Positions 10,549-19,435 of a stretch of 64,000 nucleotides of DNA are shown here, in pieces. The stretch spans positions 15,343,647-15,407,646 of the forward strand of contig CM045988.1 in assembly GCA_025175895.1 (NCBI GenBank), written 5' to 3'. Position 1 is the stretch's first letter. Each line of letters begins with the position of its first letter. The notes under the pieces are model-generated. The model did no database searches, was not told where the DNA came from, and saw only the letters and a list, made by a program, of their open reading frames with translations. The translations under genes were made by a program, and so were the position numbers. This DNA is from Wurfbainia villosa. Its lineage: Eukaryota; Streptophyta; Magnoliopsida; Zingiberales; Zingiberaceae.

Positions 10549-12002
10549 TGTTGGTGCAATCGGCCCAGGTTGACTCGAGTTTGACTCGAGCAGTACCTTG
10601 ATAGTATTTTAATGATAGACAAAACTTATGACATGGGATTATCATAAGGAAGTCCAACATGGTGTTGGCATGGAAAATCCAAGCATGGAGCTTGGTGTGG
10701 AAAAGTCCAAAGCATTGCGAAGCCGTGTGCTTGGTGCTTGGTGAGAAATGCATTGCGAAGTCGTGCGCTTGGTGCATGTGGGAAGTCTTGAGGACTTGGC
10801 ATGTTCACTAGGTTCGGGGTCCTCGAGTCGGTGAAGGATGGCATTGCGAAGTCATGCGCTTAGTGCATCCGAGGGACCGTCGGACGGGGAGCTAATGGAG
10901 TGCGACCAAAGGGAAGCATACTTCGAGGGAAAGAGACGTGAAGGATGGCGTTGTGAAGTCGTGCGCTTGGCGCATCCGAGGGACGTAGGCTGAGGGAAGA
11001 GAGCTTCGGTGGGGAACTCCATGAGGGATAAGGTGGATTTGGCCAAGTGGCTAAGACTGAGTGTCGGAGGCTCAAACTTGATGTTTGAGGGTTTACCCGA
11101 CGGTCGGATGCTCAAACAATTTGGTGTTTGAGGTTTTGCTCGACAGCAGTCGACTGGCATAGGTGTCGGTTCGACTGATCCAAGTCGACTAGGGTTCGAC
11201 TGGTGTTAGACTACGGTTTTGTGCTTGGCATCATTGCCATGGACCGCAATCATCGATAGTCGGCGATGTCATAGAGATGGCGATCGGTGATGGGAATGTC
11301 GCAATCTGAAGCGCCCGTATCCAAGAAGTCGACTACTAGACGATCGGCCATGGGTGGCAGTCGACTTGTAAGTGATCCGTTGGAACTTATCCAACGTGGA
11401 TCTGGCCGTTTTGAGACAACAGCTACAAGGGCAGTCGACTGGGGCCTTTTGGAAGTCGACTGCTGGGCGCAAAAACAGCTTGATGTAGGTTATAAATGGA
11501 GCTCAAGTGGGAGGATTTTGCCAAGACTTTAAGGAAGATATTGGAGGGGAATTGCTGCTGCATTCCAGTCCTTCAAGAGCCATCCAAAGTAAGCTACAAG
11601 CAAAGGGTTCAAAGCAAGCGTTGTAAAGTGTTCTTTACGTGTATTTCGTATTTGTCTTTGTATTGTTTGTATTTCATTACTTAGTGTAATTGCTTGTGAG
11701 AGGTTTCTCCACCTCCGACGTGTTGTCGAGAAGGAGTGGTTTAGTTAGTGACGTGCGCATAACTAGAGCTCGGAGAGCTCGCCTGTGGAGTAGGAACCAT
11801 TCGGTTCCGAACCACGTATATCGTGTGTGTTTGTGTATGCTTGTATTTGTTGTTAGTATTCATATTTGTATTAGTATTCCACTGCGTTAACGACAATCAT
11901 AGGAAAGCAATGCAATGAGAACGAACGAATTCCACCATCATACGATTGAGGGCTATTCACCCCCCTCTAGCCGGCCAACCACATACACATTGATCCCCTA
12001 CA
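10549..12002 (+). repeat. RE-A 3' LTR
   Basis: About 1.45 kb. It starts TGTTGGTGCAATCGGCCC, as in RE-D, and ends with TTCACCCCCCTCTAG and then CCTACA. It contains GTCGACT-type palindromes (about 11150-11470) and a GCATTGCGAAGTCGTGCGC repeat (about 10715-10970) where RE-D has its TCCAAG array. It is therefore a diverged LTR subfamily rather than a copy of RE-D. Confidence 0.88.
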
Positions 12003-13370
12003 AAAACCGTGTCCTATATATTAGGATGATGATATCCCCTTGAGGAGCTCATAAGGTTCATAATGTAAACCCTGCAGATGGACTTGGTCCAGCATGATGA
12101 TAAGGTTGAGTGGTACTACTCATGGAGTTAGATGTTGATAAATTAATTGTCAGTAAATTAATTAATCGACGGACATTCGAAATCTTAAACACGGGTAGAA
12201 AAAATGTACAAATAGTATATGGAGCCCATATTAATTTATGGGGGTTGGTGAGGTATATCAATGATAGTCCTCTAGTGGAATGGATTATCATTAATGGATC
12301 GGACTTTATGTGAGCTTGATCCATTGGGTGGCCAAGATCCAACTCCTCCTCATGGTCCCTATTGTAGCCTATTAAAACCTCATGGAGCCTAGATCCAATG
12401 ATAGAAAACAAAACTCTAGATCCAACGGTAGAGATTAAATCTCTAGATCCGATGGTTGAGATTAAATCTCTAGATTCGATGGTTGAGATTAAATCCCTAG
12501 AACCGATGGTGCAGATTTAAACAAGGCTTAATCCTAACTCTATAAAAGGAGGGATTAGGGTGGGCGGCAAGAGCAATTTGGAGGCAAAGGGGATTAGGGT
12601 TTTTGGGCGGCACGGGCAAGGAGTCTTGGGCGGCCTCAAACTTGGAAAGATTTTCCTTCTTCTTCCTTAGGTGGTCGGCGCCCATCCTCTCCTCTCTTTG
12701 GCCGGCATCCAAAGCTCTTCCTTCTCTTCTCCTTGGCCGGTGGAAACAAGGGTTAGGGTGATTCCTTGGGTGGCTAGTGCCCATCCTCTCTTCTCTTTGC
12801 CGGCGCCCACCTTTCCATCTCTTTAGGCCGCCGGCAAGCTTCAAGTTGGGAGCTTGTTGGTTGGTCCTAGATAGAGGAGAGTTTTGTTTCTTATTCTTTC
12901 TTTTGTTTGGAGCGAGAAAAGAAAGGAAGATTGGTAATCTAGGAGGCTTTGACTTTTGGAAGATCGTCGCCCACACGACATCCAAAAGGAGGAAGGGCAT
13001 ACAATAAAAGATCGAGAGGTATAATGCTTGTTTATATTCTTTTGTGACATGTCTATAATTGTTTTTCAATCATATACATGTTGTATGTTGTATGGTTTTA
13101 TATGTGGCTAAATTTACTTTGACCCCGAATACAAATGCAAAAACTGGTGATCCGTACATCGTCTATTCCGCGGCTGATCTAGAATAGAAGTTGGTTGCTT
13201 GAACAACAAGTTTGTTCAAATGACCACTCTAATCGAATAGCACGACAATGAAACGGTAGCTTGGGTAATCACTCTTGTCAAGGATAATTTTTTTTATCCG
13301 TGGACGTAGAAGGGATCGCCATGAACAAGAGACCGAGTTGAAGTGGGAAGCGAAGTTTCCCCTCCCTTAA
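12003..13370 (+). repeat. RE-C: truncated copia LTR fragment (first copy)
   Basis: Begins mid-LTR at AAAACCGTGTCCTATATATT, colinear with about 2045 onward of the RE-B LTR. It carries the minisatellite (12410-12520), a TATAAAAG box at 12541, a GGCGGC-rich segment and the TCGTCGCCCACACGACATCC block. It stops about 15 bp before a normal LTR end. It is the substrate into which RE-A inserted; its left part lies beyond RE-A. Confidence 0.85.
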
Positions 13371-14022
13371 CTCTCTACCTTGGCCGGTGCTCAACCTAAT
13401 TTCTCTCTTCTCCTTGGCCGGTGGAAACAAAGTCTAGGGTCTCTTCCTTTTGAGTTTTGGCCGGCATCCACTTCTCCTTATTCTTCTCCTTGGCCGGTGG
13501 CAAGCACCAAGCTTGGAGCTTGGTGGTCGGTTAAAGGAAGGAGAAGAGTTTTGTTTTATCATCTTCCTTTGTTCGGAGTGAAAAAGGAAAGGAAGATTGG
13601 TGATCTAGGAGGCTTCGACTTTTGGAAGATCGTCGCCCACACGACGTCCAAACGGAGGAAGGACATACAATAGAAGATCAAAAGGTATAATGTTTGTTTA
13701 TATTCTTTTGTATTATGTCAATAATTGTTTTTCAATTATATGCATGTTGTATGTTTTTATATGTGGCTAATTTACTTGGACCCCGAATACAAACACAAAA
13801 ACCGTCGATCCGTACATCGTCTATTCCATGGCTAATCGTAGAATAAAGGTTGGTTGCTTGAACAACAAGTTTGTTCAAGTGACTACTCTAATCGAATAGC
13901 ATGACGATGAAACGGTAGCTTGGGTAATCCCTAATTATCATGGACAATTTTTTTTAATCCGGGGGCGACGATGGGATCTCCATGAACAAGCAACCGAGTT
14001 GAAGTGGGAAGCGATGTTTCCT
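13371..14022 (+). repeat. RE-C: second tandem LTR 3' fragment
   Basis: A diverged repeat of 12720-13370, beginning within the TTGGCCGGTGG region and ending ACCTTCA, matching the CCTTCA terminus of the RE-F LTR. The tandem arrangement suggests unequal recombination or two insertions. No internal coding sequence is attached. Confidence 0.75.
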
Positions 14023-14304
14023 ACCTTCAATTTCGATTGTGTGATCATTGTGGTGGAGAGTGCTACCATTCTAATTCACGGTGGTTCAAGAGGATGAGTC
14101 GGTGGATCTGCTATGTGATCCCTTGCAGCCTATCTAGTCGGATTCTGGTATTGCAAAAATGTTTGTTCTTGTGGATCAAGGATTTGAAGAGTAGCAGGCA
14201 AGAGAATGTTAATTACGGTGTGGATTTTTCAGGTGATGAAGAGTTGTGATTTCCTACCTAAATTGGTGGTGCAGATTTGGCACATTAAGTTGGAGCAAGA
14301 AGCT
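14023..14304. other. Unassigned sequence flanking RE-D
   Basis: No match to the other repeats in the window. A 81-codon frame (14004-14249) begins inside the RE-C LTR and has no recognisable domain. The sequence continues past RE-D at 22058. Together they may belong to element X or to older unrecognised DNA. Its last five bases (14300-14304) are the AAGCT target duplication of RE-D. Confidence 0.4.
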
Positions 14305-15819
14305 TGTTGGTGCAATCGGCCCAGGTCATGATTGACCAGGACTCGAGTTTGACTCGAGTGATGTTTTGATGTTCGACAAAAACATATGACAATGTAATTG
14401 TCATAGGGAAGTCCAAGTCTTGAGTACTTGGCATGGAAAGTCCAAGTGGGACACTTGGCATTTGGGAAAGTCCAAGCATGAGTCTTGGCAAGGTAAAGTC
14501 CAAGTCTTGAGTACTTGGCATGGAAAGTCCAACATGGGTTGGCAAGGAAAGTCCAAGCATTGGTCTTGGCATGGAAAGTCCAACATGGGTTGGCAAGGGA
14601 AAGTCCAAGCTTGAGCCTTGGCATTTGAGAAGTCCAAGGGTTTGATATTGGCAGCGTAAAGTCCAAGCGGGAGTCTTGGCAGCATAAGTCCAATGGTTGG
14701 CAGCGTAAAGTCCAAGCGGGAGTCTTGGCAGCATAAGTCCAATGGTTGGCGGCGTAAAGTCCAAGCGGAGTCTTGGCAGCGTAAGTCCAAAGTGCCTTGG
14801 CGGTGTAGACACCGTTAGCATGACATAGCCGATGGAAGCACTTGAAGGCTAGCGTGATGGATGAACAAGTCATGGATGACTTGGAGGGATCCAAGAGGCG
14901 TGAGGCTAATGGAGGTGGCTAGAAGGCTTAGGTCTAGGCTAAGGGTGGTCTAGCAAGTATGGGGGAACCATACTTCGGTTAAAACCACATGTTTGAGGTG
15001 TGCCAATCGACTGTTGCCATGTGGCAGTCGACTGGACCGAGTCAACTAGGGTTTGACTACGGGTTATGGCCTAGCGATCATTTGCAGGTGGGCGATCGTG
15101 GCTCGAGCTCAGCGATCGGATCGTGTGATCGATGGCGGTGCTCGAATCGACCGAGAATGGAGTCGAGACTCGTGGTCAGTGAGGACTCCATCGGATCGAT
15201 GGTCTGTCAATCGCGTGATGGTAGATCCGTTGGACTTATCCAGCGTGGATCTAGCCGTTGTCTCACGACAATAGTGACATCAGTCGACTGATGGTCCCGA
15301 TCAATCGACTGATTGACCTTTTCCAGCACAGGTTGAAGCTTTATAAGGAGCTCGTGATGGAGGATTTTGGTATCGATTTCTTGGACGTCTTGAGGTGATT
15401 TGCTATTGCAAATCAGGGTCTTCAACCACGATTCAAGCGATCAACAAGCAAGCAATCCAAAGGCATTTGTAAAGTTGTTCTCTTTACTAGTTTTGCATTG
15501 TATTGTTGTATATTGCTTGTATTTATATCTTATTGTTGTAAGATTACTTGTAAGGGGTTTCTCCACCTCCGACTTGTGTCGAGAAGGAGTATTTGTCATT
15601 AGTGAGTGTGTGTGCATCACTAGAGCTCGTAGAGCTCGATCCGTGGAGTAGTAACCGTGCGGTTCCGAACCACGTTATATTGTTGTGTTAGCATGTTGTC
15701 CATTTCATTATCGTTATTACTTTTCTTTTTCCGCTGCGCTAACGAAATTGTAGAAACAAACGCGAAAGAATTCCATTGACGCTATTCACCCCCCTCTAGC
15801 TTCCAAACGATCCCTAACA
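14305..15819 (+). repeat. RE-D 5' LTR
   Basis: About 1.52 kb, TGTTGGTGCAATCGGCCC to CGATCCCTAACA. It holds a tandem TCCAAG...TTGGCA array (14406-14800), a GTCGACTG region (about 15000-15310) and a TTTATAAGG box near 15340. At several positions where the 3' LTR has CAGTCGACTG this copy has CGATC or CGATCG. Confidence 0.94.
14406..14800 (+). repeat. Tandem TCCAAG/TTGGCA array in RE-D LTR
   Basis: More than ten imperfect units of about 20-37 bp built on AAAGTCCAAGC, then a spacer, then TCTTGGCA. Open frames on both strands here are by-products of the repeat. Equivalent arrays are at 19537-19925 (3' LTR) and, on the other strand, at 30478-30690 and 59880-60090 (RE-G LTRs). Confidence 0.85.
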
Positions 15820-15821
15820 AG

Positions 15822-15833
15822 TGGTATCAGAGC
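15822..15833 (+). other. RE-D primer binding site
   Basis: TGGTATCAGAGC, two bases after the LTR end; initiator tRNA-Met type. The following CCGGGGCTC resembles the RE-G site context. Confidence 0.93.
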
Positions 15834-15891
15834 CCGGGGCTCTTCTACGGACTAACCGCCCGGAGCTAAAACAAAAGGCTAGAGGGTGAAG

Positions 15892-16809
15892 ATGGAATTC
15901 CAAGACAAGCTTGGATGGGATATCAATACTCCACCTCCATATGATCCAGAAGATTTTCCGACGTGGAGAGCAAGAATGGAAACATTCTTGATGATGAACA
16001 TAGAGGATTGGTTCATCCTCATTGAAGGCCTTGAACTTCCTAGGGATAAGAAAGGGAATGTCCTAAAATTTAAAAAGTGGACCCAAGAGCAACGTCAAAA
16101 GCTCAAGACCGAAGTTAAGGTAACGAAACTTTTGGAAGATTTAATCCCTAATGGTGTTTTGTGCAAGCTAAGAGATTACATGTATGCCAAGGAGCTATGG
16201 AGAAAGTTGGCAAGATTCCATGAGGAGAGTTCATCCTCAAGTGAATGTGAGGAATCGGAAGTTGAGATGGAGTCAACCTCCGGATCAGAGAAAGAAGAGG
16301 TGGAAGAAGTATCCACTTCTAGGATTGAGGAGATTAGAACATCCTCAACACCGGAGCAACAAGAAGTAACATCTACATCCGGTCAAGAGGAAGAACAAGC
16401 TCAAGAGATCCTCACCAACGAACTAGGTAACTCAAGCAATTCGATTTTAAACAAAAATCATATAATTTGCTTTGAGTGTAGGGAATCCGGGCACTACAAG
16501 AGTAAGTGCCCAAAAAGGGTAAAGAAGGCTCAACCGGGACCAAAAGTCAAGGATGCCGGTCCCCAAAGTCAAAAGAGCAAGGAGCATATCATATGCTTCA
16601 AGTGCAACTCAAAGGGACATTACCGGAGTCATTGCCCAAGGGGGAAGAAGAAAGGGCAAGAAGGAGCAACACAAGTAGGGGGAGCCTCCAAGGAAAACCC
16701 TAAGGTAAAATTTATTAATTCACCTTCAATTTCTAGGGATAAGAAGCATGCTAGGAATAATTTTAATAGTCTTGCTATTGTACATGAAAAGCATGCTAGA
16801 AACGATTGA
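15892..16809 (+). CDS. gag: RE-D Gag (N-terminal and zinc-knuckle part)
   Basis: ATG at 15892, 59 bases after the primer site, is the first in-frame ATG. The frame runs 305 codons to TGA at 16807-16809. The N-terminal half resembles the plant copia Gag domain (FPTWRARMETFLMMNIEDWF; YAKELWRKL). An acidic Ser/Glu-rich linker follows, then two CCHC zinc knuckles (about residues 193-206 and 235-248; CFECRESGHYKSKC and CFKCNSKGHYRSHC). Gag coats the RNA and builds the particle. The TGA looks like a nonsense mutation because the same frame continues open. A nearly intact Gag without Pol suggests packaging with help from another element. Confidence 0.9.
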   Translation: MEFQDKLGWDINTPPPYDPEDFPTWRARMETFLMMNIEDWFILIEGLELPRDKKGNVLKFKKWTQEQRQKLKTEVKVTKLLEDLIPNGVLCKLRDYMYAKELWRKLARFHEESSSSSECEESEVEMESTSGSEKEEVEEVSTSRIEEIRTSSTPEQQEVTSTSGQEEEQAQEILTNELGNSSNSILNKNHIICFECRESGHYKSKCPKRVKKAQPGPKVKDAGPQSQKSKEHIICFKCNSKGHYRSHCPRGKKKGQEGATQVGGASKENPKVKFINSPSISRDKKHARNNFNSLAIVHEKHARND

Positions 16810-17559
16810 CATATTTGTTTAGGTGCTAAAAACATCCACTTAGGAAATAAGGAGAAATTTGGGACTAATGTCCCTAAAAACAATTTACCTAAGAACAAAC
16901 CTAGGTCAAATAACTCAAGATCAATTTTACCTAGGGAGACAATTAAAAAGGTGCAAGAGCACCTAGGTGTTAACCCTAAATGGACTAGGCATATGCCTAG
17001 AAACTCCCATGCCCAAGAATTTAATCAAAAATCAATTGGGCAATTAGAATTAGAAAACCAAGCCTTGAGGTCAAGGCTTGAGAAACTAGAAAAGACCCTT
17101 AGGAATATACAAAACCAATTTAAAGGGTCTAATGGTCAAAGTCAAAGGTCCAAAAGTCAAAGTCAACACCAAGGACCTAAGAGTCAAAAGTCAACCAAAG
17201 GCAAGCAAGGTTTGGGTCACAAACCTAAGCCTAAGGTAGCTTACCATAGTGTTCCATTTGATTATGGGACATAAACTAGGTCTAGGAAGACCAAGGTCAA
17301 TAGGGAAGTCATCCCTAAGGTTGACCAAAGGTTGTGCCTAGTGGCTAGGGTTTCTAGGAAACCTAGGGAAGCCACTAAGAAGGTTACAAGGGGAGTCACC
17401 CCTAGAGTTAACCATGGCAAAACCAAAATGACCAAGGCTTCTAAGCCTAGAAGGGTCATTAGGAATGTATCTAGGGAGGTTATCCCTAAGGAGTACCTAA
17501 TTAACCCTAGGAGCTCAAGTAGGTTTTGGGTTCCTAAGAGCGTGATTGATTCACGCTAG
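16810..17559 (+). pseudogene. gag: RE-D Gag C-terminal extension after nonsense codon
   Basis: Same frame as the upstream gag, open from the TGA at 16807 to a TAA at 17272-17274 and again to TAG at 17557-17559. It includes a heptad-like Leu-rich stretch (about 17038-17115; LELENQALRSRLEKLEK) compatible with a coiled coil, then a Lys/Arg/Ser-rich tail ending FWVPKSVIDSR. RE-G Gag has a comparable coiled-coil segment and WVPK motif just before its protease. Here no protease follows. Confidence 0.8.
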
Positions 17560-18960
17560 ATGGGTTAGGGTGTCCCAACCTTGATTGGATGGGTAGTTAA
17601 CTCAACCATTGTAAAGGTGGCACTTTAGGATATTTTCAAGGTTATGGTTACCTTGAAAATACATTTGAGCTTTAATCCTAAAAGATTTTAGGATGTGCCA
17701 ATATTATTTGAGAAGTTTGATAAAATGATTAAATTGACACAATTTAGTTTTAGAGATTAGTTTGCCATTTTGGGTTTTTGGCACACTAGGAAGATTAGTG
17801 CTAATATGGCAAAATATAATTAATTATATCAAATGGCAATTAATATTAAAATTTAGGTATACGTATACCTATACTTTTTACTTGCCATGATTTGTTTGCC
17901 ATATGCCATGACATGACATCATGTTTATGTTCTATCATTTATATGTCATGAGTATGCTTATGGATTAAGGATAAATGTCATGTGTTTTTAGATTTCATAT
18001 TATGCCATGACATCATGATCATTGGTCATGCTTAATTATTGTTATTATTATGCCATGATCATTTCATGCATTTAATTGATTAAAATTGATATAAGGACTA
18101 TGGCATGACTTGGAGTCCCATTTATAAGGGAATCAAGTAGAGTTGCCTTAGGAAAATGCATGAAACCCTAGATTAGGGAGAACAAAACCCACATCTCACA
18201 TCACATTGACATGTATGTGTATTTATACACCCTAGATACATGTGAGATGCTAGGATATGAGTTAAGTTCAAGGTGCATAGTTGTTGCATCTAGTTGAACC
18301 CAAACTCATTTTAACTCAACAAGTGGATCATTTGGAAAGCTTGTGTACAAGTCATGTACGTAGAGCCCAAGGAATATGATCCAAAATAAGGTTTTGAAAA
18401 CTTTTTAAAATCATTTTGAAAAACCTTGATGAAGTCTATCTTTTGATAGCAATCATCATTGATAGAGTTGATACAAGATAGGGCCAAAACATTGAAAATT
18501 TCAATGGTTTTGAGTTTTGTATCAAACTCTTTATTTTATGGGTAAAATATTTTTCAAACATTTTTCACCTATTGTATTGGTCATAAGTATTATACGTACC
18601 AAATTTCGTGATTTTTTGATATACGTATAATTATTTATGATTTGAAATTTCAGTTATCGATCCGCCATTAGTGTCGATCGGTGATGGAGGTGATCGTGAT
18701 GTCTGAATCACTCGACTGGTAGCCTGATTTCGGGGTAACCAAGGTTGCTTAACCCGATTTCAGCTATGGTAAAGGTCCCTAACCACTCCTAACCCTAGGA
18801 TATGCTTTGGGAAGCATTATAAAGGGTGAAAATTCATTGAATATGGATTTGGAGAGGTTTTAGGGTTTGTATCAATCTTAAGGTGAGTGAAAGTTCTATG
18901 TTGAACTTAGAACCTTAATTTTGATGGTTTAGAGTTCCTATTGGCTTAGGGACTTCCCAA
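17560..18960 (+). other. RE-D internal noncoding region
   Basis: AT-rich, many stops in all frames, no polymerase motifs. It occupies the place where pol would be. It is alignable with 248-1450 of RE-A, showing that pol was lost before these two copies diverged. Confidence 0.8.
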
Positions 18961-19435
18961 GGACATTGTTGGTGCAATGGTCAAGGGGGAGCAAGCCTTT
19001 AGAGGGAGTTATCCATCATGGGATGATGGATGTGTTTCTCTTCTTGAAGGGGGAGAAGTTAATTGGGAGAGTATCATCAATTGGAAAATTGATGGGTTTT
19101 TGAGAGACCCAATTTGGAAATTGGGAGAGAGTATAGGATTGCCTCTCTTGAGTGATATGGGACATATCACTAGGAAGATGGTAGGCATCCTAGGTATTTT
19201 TGGACCAAGGGGGAGATTGTAAGATCTCATTGGGACATGAGACATTGACCTCCTTGGAGAGAAGACCTTTTTGATGTTAGTCAAAAAGGGGGAGAATGTT
19301 TGGGGGAGAACATTTGGAGAATGTTATTTGGAGAAGATTTGGAATTACCAATTTGGGAAATTGGTAAGGAGCTTGAGTTAGTGGTCTAACTCAATGGTTT
19401 GTTTGGTTTTTGTCAAACATCAAAAAGGGGGAGAT
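18961..19435 (+). other. RE-D multiple polypurine tracts
   Basis: At least five purine blocks with a GGGGGAG core: near 18984, 19048, 19209, 19287 and 19425. The last, AAAAAGGGGGAGAT (19422-19435), abuts the 3' LTR and should prime plus-strand synthesis. Tandem polypurine tracts are typical of Sireviruses. Confidence 0.85.

Larger units (their letters stand above)
1..12002 (+). mobile_element. RE-A: Sirevirus-like non-autonomous retrotransposon, left part outside window, interrupted by RE-B
   Basis: Internal sequence at 1-1524 and 10269-10548 plus a 3' LTR at 10549-12002 are colinear with 17300-19435 and the LTR of RE-D. The element starts outside the window. RE-B splits it at 1525-10268 with a CTTTT target duplication (1520-1524 and 10269-10273). 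As in RE-D, the gag tail is followed directly by noncoding DNA and a polypurine tract, with no protease, integrase or reverse transcriptase. The right edge at 12002 cuts into an older copia LTR (RE-C). The 5-bp duplicate there should be AAAAC (12003-12007); its partner is off the window. Confidence 0.85.

Noticed and set aside
14004..14249. 81-codon frame that might be a host exon
   Set aside because: It begins inside the RE-C LTR and has no recognisable domain; the downstream part is unassigned DNA.
14406..14800. CRISPR-like regularly spaced repeat
   Set aside because: Units vary in length and sequence, there are no unique spacers or cas genes, and the array lies in a plant LTR.
14229..14894. 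Open frames of up to 221 codons with repeated AAKTPAWTL or LGLYAANHW patterns (also near 19467-20025, 30373-30732 and 59797-60133)
   Set aside because: These are translations of the tandem TCCAAG/TTGGCA LTR array. They recur in every LTR and on both strands.
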